From assembly GCA_027296205.1 (NCBI GenBank), contig JAPUJM010000067.1, forward strand, positions 1 through 11,527: a stretch of DNA of 11,527 bases. The letters run 5' to 3'. The stretch's first letter is position 1. Every line of letters begins with the position of its first letter. This stretch comes from Actinomycetota bacterium. Lineage in GTDB: Bacteria > Actinomycetota > Acidimicrobiia > Spongiisociales > ZC4RG35. Positions 1 through 5,940 of the stretch are shown one piece after another. The notes under the pieces were generated by a model. The model was given only the letters and a program-made list of their open reading frames with translations. It did not search any database and had not been told where the DNA came from. The translations under genes and the position numbers were made by a program.

Positions 1-962
1 ACGGCGATCCCAACGAAGATGACCGTCCCGGTCCAGACCAGCCTCTGCCGCGGATCCCGGACGTAGAAACGGAGTTCCTTGCGCGCCATTGTCGGGATCA
101 CCCCCCACGCCCCCGATGCCATTCCCCGGCGTCGCGACCGAAACGCCGGCTTGCTCCCCTCTGGGGGCGTCGTCAGCATCCATCCGAGGAGTCGTCGCCA
201 CGCCACCCCGAGGATCAGAAGACCGCCGACCGCGGCCGCCAGGAAGGTTGTGGCGAGAAGCGGATTTCCCAGGCCTGCCTCGGTTATGGCGCGCTGGGCC
301 GCAACAGGGGGGATCAGAAACGCCCAATCGAGAATTGGGTGCTCAATCACGGCCTCTTCGAGTCCCAGATCCCGAACGTTGATCGAAACGGCCCGGTAAA
401 TGATGAAGGAAGTCGCGGCGAGACCCAACACCAGAAAGGTGGCGATGTCGCGTCCCCTGCGGGTTCGGAGGATCGCGGAGAGGGTCGCCGAGAACAGTTG
501 AGAGCCGATCGAGAGCAGTCCGAGAAAAACGATAGAAGCGGGAATGATCATCCACCATCCCCCAGGTTGAGTTGTGCCGTTTGCGATCAGAAGGACAATG
601 GGGACGATCGTGGCCGGAGCGACCAGCGAGGCGAGTGTTAGTCCTTTGACCATCTGCGTCCCATCTATGGGCAACACGGCCAACTGCTGGGGGTCGAGAT
701 TCTCGTCGAGAGGAAAGATGATCACCGGCAGTGTGATCCAGGCCAGGAAGAAAAAGAGTGCTGCCCAGCCCAGATATTGCTCGAGCGCTGCAGGGTTGGT
801 GCCGGCCAGGCTGTTGGCCACATCGATGTGACGTCCCGCCATCCAGAACGACAGCCAGCCGAGAAGGATGGTTGCGACCGGAAACCCAAAGCGCCGCTGG
901 ACATCGTGGCGAATCCCGTTCCAGGTGAGACGGGCCTTCAGTTCTACGAACCGGCGTACCAC
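1..962 (-). CDS. ABC-2 type exporter permease, partial (3' end outside window)
   Basis: This is the membrane subunit that would pair with the ATPase encoded just upstream on the same strand. An open frame with no stop runs from a GTG at 962 to the left edge, about 320 codons. The translation begins MVRRFVELKARLTWNGIRHD and then shows hydrophobic segments separated by short polar stretches: roughly residues 28-42 (VATILLGWLSFWMAG), 70-90 (AALFFFLAWITLPVIIF), 115-135, 142-165 and 180-200, and another near 260. Near the window edge is the string ARKELRFYVRDPRQR, a basic cytoplasmic segment typical of ABC-2 permeases just before a membrane helix, which suggests a second half follows and a total above 450 residues. 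The start overlaps the ATPase gene by 19 nt, pointing to translational coupling. No clear Shine-Dalgarno is visible, and the first in-frame ATG lies about 40 codons in. The substrate cannot be told from the sequence; lipid, peptide or drug export are all possible. Confidence 0.8.
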   Translation of the reverse strand, partial: MVRRFVELKARLTWNGIRHDVQRRFGFPVATILLGWLSFWMAGRHIDVANSLAGTNPAALEQYLGWAALFFFLAWITLPVIIFPLDENLDPQQLAVLPIDGTQMVKGLTLASLVAPATIVPIVLLIANGTTQPGGWWMIIPASIVFLGLLSIGSQLFSATLSAILRTRRGRDIATFLVLGLAATSFIIYRAVSINVRDLGLEEAVIEHPILDWAFLIPPVAAQRAITEAGLGNPLLATTFLAAAVGGLLILGVAWRRLLGWMLTTPPEGSKPAFRSRRRGMASGAWGVIPTMARKELRFYVRDPRQRLVWTGTVIFVGIA

Positions 963-1750
963 GTGGATTCGTCCGATGTGTCGCCGCCCACCGCAGCGAT
1001 GAAAGCGTCTTCGATGTTGTCCTTGCCGGTGATCCGGCAGAGACCGTCGGGTGTCTCTTCGATTGTCAGCCGACCCTCAACCATGATCCCTATGCGGGTG
1101 CACAGCTTCTCCACCAGGTGCATCTCGTGGGACGAGAAAATGATTGTCGTGCCACTCGCGGCGGCCTGACGCAACAGGTTGCGGATCAGCCTGGCGGAGA
1201 CAGCGTCGACACCCTCGAAAGGCTCGTCGAGGAAGAGGACCGGAGGTCGATGGATGATGGCCGCTCCGAGGGCGACTTTCTTTCTCATGCCTCTCGAGTA
1301 GTCGCCGACCAGCTTCGAACCCACCGACGTGAGGTCGAGCAACGCGAGGAGCTTGGTCCTTCGGCTGGTCGCCTCCTCTTTGGTCAGACCGTGCATGGCT
1401 GCTGTGAAGTCGAGAAGCTCGGCACCGGTCAGACGCTCGTAGAGATTGAACTCCTCTGGCAGAACTCCGATTCTCGACTTGACCTCGGTCGGGCTCTTCC
1501 ACGTGTCGAACTCTCCGACGCCAACGGTCCCGGCATCGGGTCGGAGGAGGCCAACCATGACCTTGATCGTTGTCGTCTTCCCGGCGCCGTTCTGGCCGAG
1601 CAAGCCGTAGAACTCTCCTTGCTGAATGGACAGATCGACGTTGTCGACAGCCACTGTCTTCCCAAACTTTCTCACCAGGCCGCGAGCCCAGACCGCGGGT
1701 GGAGATGGGACGCTCTCAACGGCGGTGTCCTCGGTGAGTGGCTGGGTCAC
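944..1750 (-). CDS. ABC transporter ATP-binding protein (ABC-2 exporter family)
   Basis: This 268-residue protein is the cytoplasmic nucleotide-binding subunit that powers the adjacent permease. All core motifs are visible: Walker A GQNGAGKTT (52-60), an ABC signature variant YSRGMRKK (151-158, in place of LSGGQ), Walker B VLFLDEP (171-177) and the switch histidine in SSHEM (His209). At the Q-loop position the protein reads LPEE (about 97-100), so Glu replaces the usual Gln; this is seen in part of the CcmA/DrrA-like exporter branch. An N-terminal tail of about 20 residues precedes the nucleotide-binding fold. The start is a GTG at 1750; an in-frame stop 30 nt upstream and no other start codon between make it close to certain. 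There is no Shine-Dalgarno, but a promoter-like pair ends 7 nt before the start, which suggests a leaderless mRNA. The gene is divergent from dnaX. Function as an exporter ATPase is secure; the substrate is unknown. Confidence 0.92.
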   Translation of the reverse strand: MTQPLTEDTAVESVPSPPAVWARGLVRKFGKTVAVDNVDLSIQQGEFYGLLGQNGAGKTTTIKVMVGLLRPDAGTVGVGEFDTWKSPTEVKSRIGVLPEEFNLYERLTGAELLDFTAAMHGLTKEEATSRRTKLLALLDLTSVGSKLVGDYSRGMRKKVALGAAIIHRPPVLFLDEPFEGVDAVSARLIRNLLRQAAASGTTIIFSSHEMHLVEKLCTRIGIMVEGRLTIEETPDGLCRITGKDNIEDAFIAAVGGDTSDESTWYAGS

Positions 1751-1757
1751 GGGTGGA

Positions 1758-1786
1758 AGTATCGACCCTAAACCTCTTTAAGTGAA
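1758..1786 (-). promoter_or_regulatory. Predicted promoter of the ABC exporter operon
   Basis: Read on the minus strand, TTCACT (1786-1781, 4 of 6 matches to TTGACA) and GATACT (1763-1758, 4 of 6 to TATAAT) are separated by exactly 17 nt. The -10 box ends 7 nt before the GTG start codon, so transcription would begin at or next to the start codon and give a leaderless message, in keeping with the missing Shine-Dalgarno. The -35 box touches the outer arm of the inverted repeat at 1784-1842. Prediction from pattern only. Confidence 0.45.
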
Positions 1787-1842
1787 TCGTTTGTGAAGAT
1801 CTACGCGGGTATATGCCGCGAAGATCTTCACAAAACGGATTC
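1784..1842. repeat. 59-nt near-perfect inverted repeat (operator or RNA hairpin candidate)
   Basis: The arms are GAATC (1784-1788), GTTT (1789-1792), GTGAAGATCT (1793-1802), an unpaired A (1803) and CGCGG (1804-1808). The loop is GTATATG (1809-1815). The other side is CCGCG (1816-1820), an unpaired A (1821), AGATCTTCAC (1822-1831), AAAACG (1832-1837) and GATTC (1838-1842). That is about 24 base pairs with one A-A mismatch and two single-base bulges on the right arm. It lies between the divergent ABC exporter and dnaX genes, overlaps the predicted -35 box of the former and sits just upstream of the latter. It has no T-run, so it is not a typical terminator. It could bind a dimeric regulator, fold in an RNA leader, or be a palindromic repeat family member. 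I saw no second copy of GTGAAGATCT in this window. Confidence 0.8.
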
Positions 1843-1847
1843 GGGTG

Positions 1848-1876
1848 GTGAATCGGTCCCTCGAGGGAGGTACGGT
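1848..1876 (+). promoter_or_regulatory. Possible dnaX promoter
   Basis: GTGAAT (1848-1853, 3 of 6 to TTGACA) and TACGGT (1871-1876, fits TAnnnT) are 17 nt apart, with the -10 box ending 9 nt before the TTG start of dnaX. If real, the purine-rich GAGGGAGG at 1863-1870 would not be transcribed from it and could not serve as a ribosome binding site. The alternative is a promoter further upstream, with that purine run as a Shine-Dalgarno 15 nt from the start, which is unusually far. Weak prediction. Confidence 0.25.
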
Positions 1877-1885
1877 GGCGATGTC

Positions 1886-3625
1886 TTGGAATACCAGGCT
1901 CTCTACCGGAAGTATCGGCCGCAGACCTTCGACGAGGTGATCGGGCAGGCCCATATCACCACCACCCTGGCGCGCGAAATCGCTGATGGGCGTGTCGCCC
2001 ACGCCTATTTGTTCAGCGGCCCCCGCGGCACCGGGAAGACTTCAACGGCGCGGATTCTCGCCAAGGCTCTCAATTGTGAGAACCGGCACGCCGACGGATC
2101 GCCCTGCAACGAATGCGGCAGTTGCGAAGCAATAACCCAGGGCACTTCGCTCGATGTCCTCGAGCTTGACGCAGCCTCTCACAACTCGGTAGACGACATT
2201 CGCGATATCAAGGTGAGTGTTGCCACCGTTGCCTCAGCGGCAACCTCGAAGCGCGTGTTCATCCTGGATGAGGCCCACATGCTGTCGAAGGCCGCGGGCA
2301 ATGCCCTCCTCAAGACCCTGGAGGAACCGCCAGACCACGTCCACTTCGTCCTGGCCACCACGGAGCCTTACAAGTTGCTCGACACCATCAGGTCGCGCAC
2401 CCAACGATTCGACTTCCATCCGGTCCCCGCCGAGGAGCTGGCCGGGTATCTCTCGACCACCGCCGATCGTGAGGGCTACAAGACCGACCCTTCTGCCCTC
2501 ATTGGCATAGCCAGACATGCGAGTGGGTCGGTTCGCGACTCTCTTTCCCTTCTCGAACAAGTATCCGCCCTCGGCGCCGGGACGGTCGACATGGCTGGAG
2601 TACGGAGGGCTCTCGGCCTGGCTGATTCGGAAGTCTTCCTGCGTCTGGCCAATGCAGTTGCCGGTCAGGACGCCAAAGCAGCGCTGGAGCTCGTCGCCGA
2701 GCTATCTGCCGACGGTGTTGATTTGCGCCGGTTCGTCGCCGAGTGCGTCGGCTTCTTCAGAGGGGTCTTCCTTGCCCACTATGCGCCGAATCTCGCCGAG
2801 ATATCCGACGAGCCTCCCGAGGTTTACGAGTCATGGAAGAAGGCTGCAGAACTGATTCCGGCAGGTGATGTTCTTCGAGGAGTCGATCTTCTCGGCGGGG
2901 CCCTGGTGAGAATCCGTGAAGGTCGGGAGGAGCGGCTCATGACGGAATTGGCTCTGATCAAGCTGACCCGTCCCGAGACAGCAAGCGATCCCGAATCTCT
3001 CATCGCCAGGATGGACCGGCTGGAGCGAAGGATGGGCAAACCGGCCGAGGTACCCAAGGTTGGTGAGGGGTCGACAACGGCTGAGCCACCGGGAGCGATC
3101 GCGTCTGTGGTCGACGGGCCAGACCCATCCGCCACCACTGCAAAAGAGGAGAGGCCCGCCGGGAAGGAGCTCGCTGAAGCAGCGGCCCCTTTGGTTTCCG
3201 ATGACGGGCCGGCCGAGGAGCCGGAAGCACCTGCCATCGACATCACCTTCGAACAGCTCCAGAAGATATGGCCCGGGCTGTTTGGCGGTCTTCGCGATGT
3301 GCTGGGGGCAAGACGCTGGGCATTCTTCCGGGAGGCCGTCCCTGCCGGTGTTGAGGGCAACATCATCGTGCTCGAAGTTGCCCACGAATTCCACTTGTCG
3401 GCCCTCGAGCAAGACGACGCGGTTTCGAAGATCGTCGCCACCAAGGCCAGTGACCTTTTCGGGTCGCCAGTCCGAGTCGAGTTCAGGTCGAAGCAGGGTC
3501 AGCCGGCCGGTGTCGACCGCGAAACCAGGATCGACATGAGCCAGCTCGAAGAGCGACCCGATGCCGAGACCGATCCCACGGCCCTTCTGGCAGCGGAGCT
3601 GGGCGCCGAGGTCGTCGACGAGTAG
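1886..3625 (+). CDS. dnaX: DNA polymerase III subunit gamma/tau
   Basis: This is the motor and organiser of the replicative clamp loader: it opens the beta clamp with ATP and, through its tau C-terminus, ties the polymerase to the helicase. From the TTG start the product is 579 residues beginning MEYQALYRKYRPQTFDEVIG, which matches the usual DnaX N-terminus. Visible motifs: Walker A GPRGTGKT (45-52); four zinc-binding cysteines C64, C74, C77, C80; Walker B VFILDEAH (124-131); LLKTLEEPP (141-149); sensor 1 LATTEP (156-161); SRT in IRSRTQRF (about 168-175) where many bacteria have SRC; sensor 2 GSVRDSL with Arg217. An acidic, Ala/Pro-rich linker (about 380-450) is followed by a folded C-terminal domain (about 452-545). 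The frame is open further upstream to a GTG at 1793, but that would translate the inverted repeat and add 31 unconserved residues. I see no A-rich slippery site for making gamma by frameshifting. ybaB and recR follow on the same strand, a widely conserved order. Confidence 0.96.
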   Translation: MEYQALYRKYRPQTFDEVIGQAHITTTLAREIADGRVAHAYLFSGPRGTGKTSTARILAKALNCENRHADGSPCNECGSCEAITQGTSLDVLELDAASHNSVDDIRDIKVSVATVASAATSKRVFILDEAHMLSKAAGNALLKTLEEPPDHVHFVLATTEPYKLLDTIRSRTQRFDFHPVPAEELAGYLSTTADREGYKTDPSALIGIARHASGSVRDSLSLLEQVSALGAGTVDMAGVRRALGLADSEVFLRLANAVAGQDAKAALELVAELSADGVDLRRFVAECVGFFRGVFLAHYAPNLAEISDEPPEVYESWKKAAELIPAGDVLRGVDLLGGALVRIREGREERLMTELALIKLTRPETASDPESLIARMDRLERRMGKPAEVPKVGEGSTTAEPPGAIASVVDGPDPSATTAKEERPAGKELAEAAAPLVSDDGPAEEPEAPAIDITFEQLQKIWPGLFGGLRDVLGARRWAFFREAVPAGVEGNIIVLEVAHEFHLSALEQDDAVSKIVATKASDLFGSPVRVEFRSKQGQPAGVDRETRIDMSQLEERPDAETDPTALLAAELGAEVVDE

Positions 3626-3637
3626 TGATACTTCGCT

Positions 3638-3665
3638 AAGACATGTCACCAGCCGGGAGTACCCT
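3638..3665 (+). promoter_or_regulatory. Predicted promoter of ybaB-recR
   Basis: AAGACA (3638-3643, 4 of 6 to TTGACA) and TACCCT (3660-3665, fits TAnnnT) are 16 nt apart in the 46-nt dnaX-ybaB gap. The -10 box ends 6 nt before the ATG of ybaB, so the transcript could be leaderless. This would let ybaB-recR be expressed apart from dnaX. A GGGAG at 3655-3659, 12 nt from the ATG, is the alternative ribosome binding site for read-through transcripts. Confidence 0.35.
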
Positions 3666-3671
3666 GCGACC

Positions 3672-3995
3672 ATGGATCAACAGCCCGACATGCGCCAAAT
3701 CATGCAGCAGGCGCAACAGATGCAAGAACAGTTGGCCAAGACCCAGGCGGAGCTGGCAGAGCGACGTTTCGAGGGCTCTGCCGGCGGTGGAATGGTCACG
3801 GCCGTGGTGACCGGTGGCCCCGAGTTGGTCGAGATCAAGATCTCTCCCCAAGTCGTCGATGCCGATGATGTCGAGATGCTCGAGGATCTGGTCATCGCCG
3901 CGGTGCGACAGGCGATGGAGGCAGCTGTCGAGGCCGCCAACAGTCAGCTGGGTGGCTTGGCGGACGGGCTTGATCTGGGCACCCTGCTTGGTTGA
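3672..3995 (+). CDS. ybaB: YbaB/EbfC family nucleoid-associated DNA-binding protein
   Basis: This 107-residue protein belongs to the YbaB/EbfC family: small dimeric proteins that bind DNA and are linked to nucleoid structure and to RecR-dependent repair. The N-terminal third is a Gln/Met-rich amphipathic helix (MRQIMQQAQQMQEQLAKTQA, about residues 7-26), followed by the family core with GGGMVTAVVTGG (about 38-49), a beta-strand ending in VEIKISPQVV, and a C-terminal helix DLVIAAVRQAMEAAVEAAN. The length is normal for the family (100-115). The ATG at 3672 is preferred because the family helix begins directly after it; upstream in-frame residues are out-of-frame dnaX tail. The stop codon overlaps the recR start (TGATG), so the two are translationally coupled. 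The dnaX-ybaB-recR order supports the call. Confidence 0.95.
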   Translation: MDQQPDMRQIMQQAQQMQEQLAKTQAELAERRFEGSAGGGMVTAVVTGGPELVEIKISPQVVDADDVEMLEDLVIAAVRQAMEAAVEAANSQLGGLADGLDLGTLLG

Positions 3996-4588
3996 TGTTT
4001 GAAGGACCAGTCCAGCGGCTCATCGATGAGCTGAGTCGTCTTCCCGGCATTGGGGCCAAGTCGGCACAGCGGCTCGCCTTCCACTTGCTTTCCGTCGAAG
4101 AGGCCGATGCCCATCGACTTGCCGTGGCTATCACCGACATGCGTGACCAGATCAAGACGTGCGGGCGGTGCTTCAACGTTGCGGCGGAGGAATTCTGCTC
4201 GATCTGCCGAGACCAACGGCGTGATGTCAGCATCGTGTGCGTCGTGGAACGCCCACAAGACATCATTGTCTTGGAGCGCACCCAGGAGTATCGAGGTCGA
4301 TATCACGTCCTGGGCGGCTCCCTGTCGCCGATCAACGGCATCGGACCCGGTCAGCTTCGATTCGGCGAGCTGATGGATCGGCTCGAGCCCGAGCGGATCG
4401 AGGAAGTGATCGTGGCGACCAACCCGACCATTGAAGGTGATGCCACGGCGATGTACATCGCCCGTGAGTTCAAACCGCAGGGGGTGAAAGTCACCCGGCT
4501 GGCCTCGGGCCTGCCTGTCGGCGGCGACCTCGACTATGCCGACGAGCTCACACTCGGCCGCGCCCTGATCGGCCGCTCCGAGCTCTAA
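3995..4588 (+). CDS. recR: Recombination mediator protein RecR
   Basis: RecR works with RecO (and RecF) to load RecA on single-stranded DNA at gaps. The 197-residue product has the full family layout: N-terminal helix-hairpin-helix LSRLPGIGAKSAQRLAFHLL (13-32), a zinc finger with C56, C59, C68, C71, a Toprim domain starting at VCVVERPQDI (81-90, acidic Glu85) and including ATNPTIEGDATA (141-152), and the C-terminal segment ASGLPVGGDLDYADELTLG (170-188). Length is usual (about 200). The ATG at 3995 is chosen because it overlaps the ybaB stop as TGATG; a TTG one codon earlier (3992) is also possible and would add one Met. No separate Shine-Dalgarno is visible, consistent with coupling to ybaB. 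No terminator with a good stem and T-run follows; the next gene starts 155 nt later. Confidence 0.97.
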   Translation: MFEGPVQRLIDELSRLPGIGAKSAQRLAFHLLSVEEADAHRLAVAITDMRDQIKTCGRCFNVAAEEFCSICRDQRRDVSIVCVVERPQDIIVLERTQEYRGRYHVLGGSLSPINGIGPGQLRFGELMDRLEPERIEEVIVATNPTIEGDATAMYIAREFKPQGVKVTRLASGLPVGGDLDYADELTLGRALIGRSEL

Positions 4589-4668
4589 AACCGCGTTCTG
4601 ATGCATGGCGCGTCGGATTCGAGCTTGGCGCCGCGTGGAAAGGTAGCGCAACAAATATCCCATCCGAT

Positions 4669-4698
4669 CCGACATCGGCCTCCATGTCTGCGTAGCCT
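4669..4698 (+). promoter_or_regulatory. Predicted dctP promoter with small overlapping palindrome
   Basis: CCGACA (4669-4674, 4 of 6 to TTGACA) and TAGCCT (4693-4698, fits TAnnnT and is identical to the box predicted for the epimerase gene at 9989) are 18 nt apart. The expected start near 4705 leaves a leader of about 39 nt carrying the AGGAGG at 4735-4740. A short inverted repeat CCGAT-N5-ATCGG (4664-4678) overlaps the -35 box and could be an operator. The remaining gap, 4589-4663, shows nothing I can name. Confidence 0.35.
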
Positions 4699-4743
4699 CG
4701 CCTTGTCCCGATGGGGAGACGGAACCTCGGACCTAGGAGGAGT

Positions 4744-5889
4744 ATGAACAAGCTGCAATATGTCAAACTGATGGAGCGTCGGCAGTTCCTCAAAATGGCA
4801 TCGATGGGAGCACTGGGCGCTGCCGCACTTGCCGCATGCAGTAGCGGTGACGCCGATGTCGACGAGGCCGCCGCCGACACCAGCCTTCCGGAGCTGGAGT
4901 GGGATTTGGCCACCAGCTGGCCACCGATCCTCGACACTATCTTTGGTGGTGCTGAAAGGTTCGCCGACCGTGTCGCTGCCCTGAGTGGTGGCAAATTCAT
5001 GATCACCGCCCAACCAGGTGGCGAAGTGGTGCCGGCGTTGGAGATCCTGCAGAACATAGAGACCGACAGCATCGATTCCGGGCATACCGCTTCGTACTAC
5101 TACACGGGGTTGGACCCGGCCACGGCGTTTGGCACGGCGTTGCCATTTGGTCTTACTGCCCGGCAGCAGAACGCGTGGCTGTACGAGGGTGGCGGGCTCG
5201 ACATGCTCCAAGCCTTTTATGCGGACAAGTTCAACGCCATCCAGTTTCCGGCTGGAAACACCGGGGCTCAGATGGGTGGCTGGTTCAACAAGGAGATCAG
5301 ATCGACCGCAGACCTCGAGGGTCTCGTCATGCGCATACCCGGCCTCGGTAGCCAGGTGATGTCCAAGCTTGGTGTCACCGTGCAGGTGCTGCCAGGAGGG
5401 GAGATCTTCCAGGCCTTGCAGACCGGCGCCATCGACGCTACCGAATGGGTTGGTCCCTACGATGACACGACCATGGGTTTCCATGAGGTGACACAGTTCT
5501 ACTACCACCCGGGTTGGTGGGAACCAGGACCCTCCTTGGAGGTGATGATTCCGTTGCCGAAGTGGAATGCGCTGCCTGAGATATATCAGGAGATCGTCAA
5601 GACGGCCGCGTATGAGGCCAACAGCACGATGATGGCCCTCTATGACGTGAGGAATCCTGTGGCGCTCCAAGAGGAGATCATCGACAACCCCGACATCACG
5701 ATCCTGCAGTTCCCCGATGATGTGATGGTGGCTGCCGAGGAGGCGTCATTCGAGATCTTCGACGAGAGTGCTGCTGCGAGTGCAGACTTCGCGTCGATTT
5801 TCGAAGAGTGGAAGAAGTTCCGTACCGGTATCCAGGCGTGGCACGGTTTGGCGGAAACCTCGTATCTCGAGTACGTGGGTAGAGCCTGA
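4744..5889 (+). CDS. dctP: TRAP transporter substrate-binding lipoprotein, TakP-like (2-oxoacid type)
   Basis: This 381-residue extracytoplasmic protein captures a carboxylate and delivers it to the DctQM permease. The N-terminus MNKLQYVKLMERRQFLKM carries a Tat motif (Arg12-Arg13, ERRQFLKM), then a hydrophobic stretch and a lipobox LAAC with Cys32, so it is probably a Tat-exported, lipid-anchored protein. The mature part matches my recollection of TakP from Rhodobacter along its length: LDTIFGGAE (63-71), GNTGAQMGGWF (171-181), MRIPG (196-200), GAIDATEWVGPYDD (228-241) and YYHPGWWEPGP (253-263). In that family the Gln, Arg, Glu and Trp in these blocks contact the 2-oxoacid and a cation; here Q176, R197, E234 and W235 are kept. 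The ATG at 4744 follows AGGAGG (4735-4740); the 3-nt spacing is short, and ATG 4771 remains possible. It faces dctM tail to tail across a shared hairpin. The exact ligand (pyruvate, lactate, branched 2-oxoacids) is not determined. Confidence 0.93.
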   Translation: MNKLQYVKLMERRQFLKMASMGALGAAALAACSSGDADVDEAAADTSLPELEWDLATSWPPILDTIFGGAERFADRVAALSGGKFMITAQPGGEVVPALEILQNIETDSIDSGHTASYYYTGLDPATAFGTALPFGLTARQQNAWLYEGGGLDMLQAFYADKFNAIQFPAGNTGAQMGGWFNKEIRSTADLEGLVMRIPGLGSQVMSKLGVTVQVLPGGEIFQALQTGAIDATEWVGPYDDTTMGFHEVTQFYYHPGWWEPGPSLEVMIPLPKWNALPEIYQEIVKTAAYEANSTMMALYDVRNPVALQEEIIDNPDITILQFPDDVMVAAEEASFEIFDESAAASADFASIFEEWKKFRTGIQAWHGLAETSYLEYVGRA

Positions 5890-5909
5890 AAAGAAAAGTA
5901 TCGACGACT

Positions 5910-5937
5910 GAAGGGCCCCGCTTCGGCGGGGCCCTTC
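5910..5937. terminator. Strong bidirectional terminator between dctP and dctM
   Basis: A perfect 12-bp stem (GAAGGGCCCCGC, 5910-5921, paired with 5926-5937) is closed by a stable TTCG tetraloop (5922-5925). It sits in the 51-nt gap between the converging dctP and dctM stop codons. The stem is GC-rich, with only short runs of T on either exit side, and would work for transcripts from both strands. Confidence 0.88.
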
Positions 5938-5940
5938 TCG

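Noticed and set aside
1118..1771. 217-codon open frame on the plus strand opposite the ABC ATPase
   Set aside because: Shadow frame; the minus-strand ATPase has all catalytic motifs.
1793..1885. 31-codon N-terminal extension of dnaX from a GTG
   Set aside because: It would translate the inverted repeat, has no Shine-Dalgarno and is not part of the usual DnaX N-terminus.
1751..1885. SRP RNA gene (ffs) upstream of dnaX
   Set aside because: I looked because this position often holds it, but the conserved SRP RNA core with its GGAA tetraloop is not present and the gap is mostly filled by the inverted repeat.
1886..3625. Programmed frameshift producing gamma from dnaX
   Set aside because: No A AAA AAG-type slippery heptamer in the reading frame.
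2831..3673. 280-codon open frame on the minus strand opposite dnaX
   Set aside because: Antisense shadow of the dnaX C-terminal half with no family features.
4589..4668. Terminator or small RNA after recR
   Set aside because: A GGCGC/GCGCC pair with a long loop is the only stem I could find, too weak to call.
4711..4743. 11-codon N-terminal extension of the TRAP binding protein from ATG 4711
   Set aside because: The AGGAGG at 4735-4740 would be inside the coding sequence and the Tat signal would be moved far from the N-terminus.
4585..5670. 361-codon open frame on the minus strand opposite dctP
   Set aside because: It lies wholly antisense to a gene with full family conservation, its composition is the Arg/His/Gly-rich type seen in shadow frames of high-GC genes, and it has no recognisable motif.
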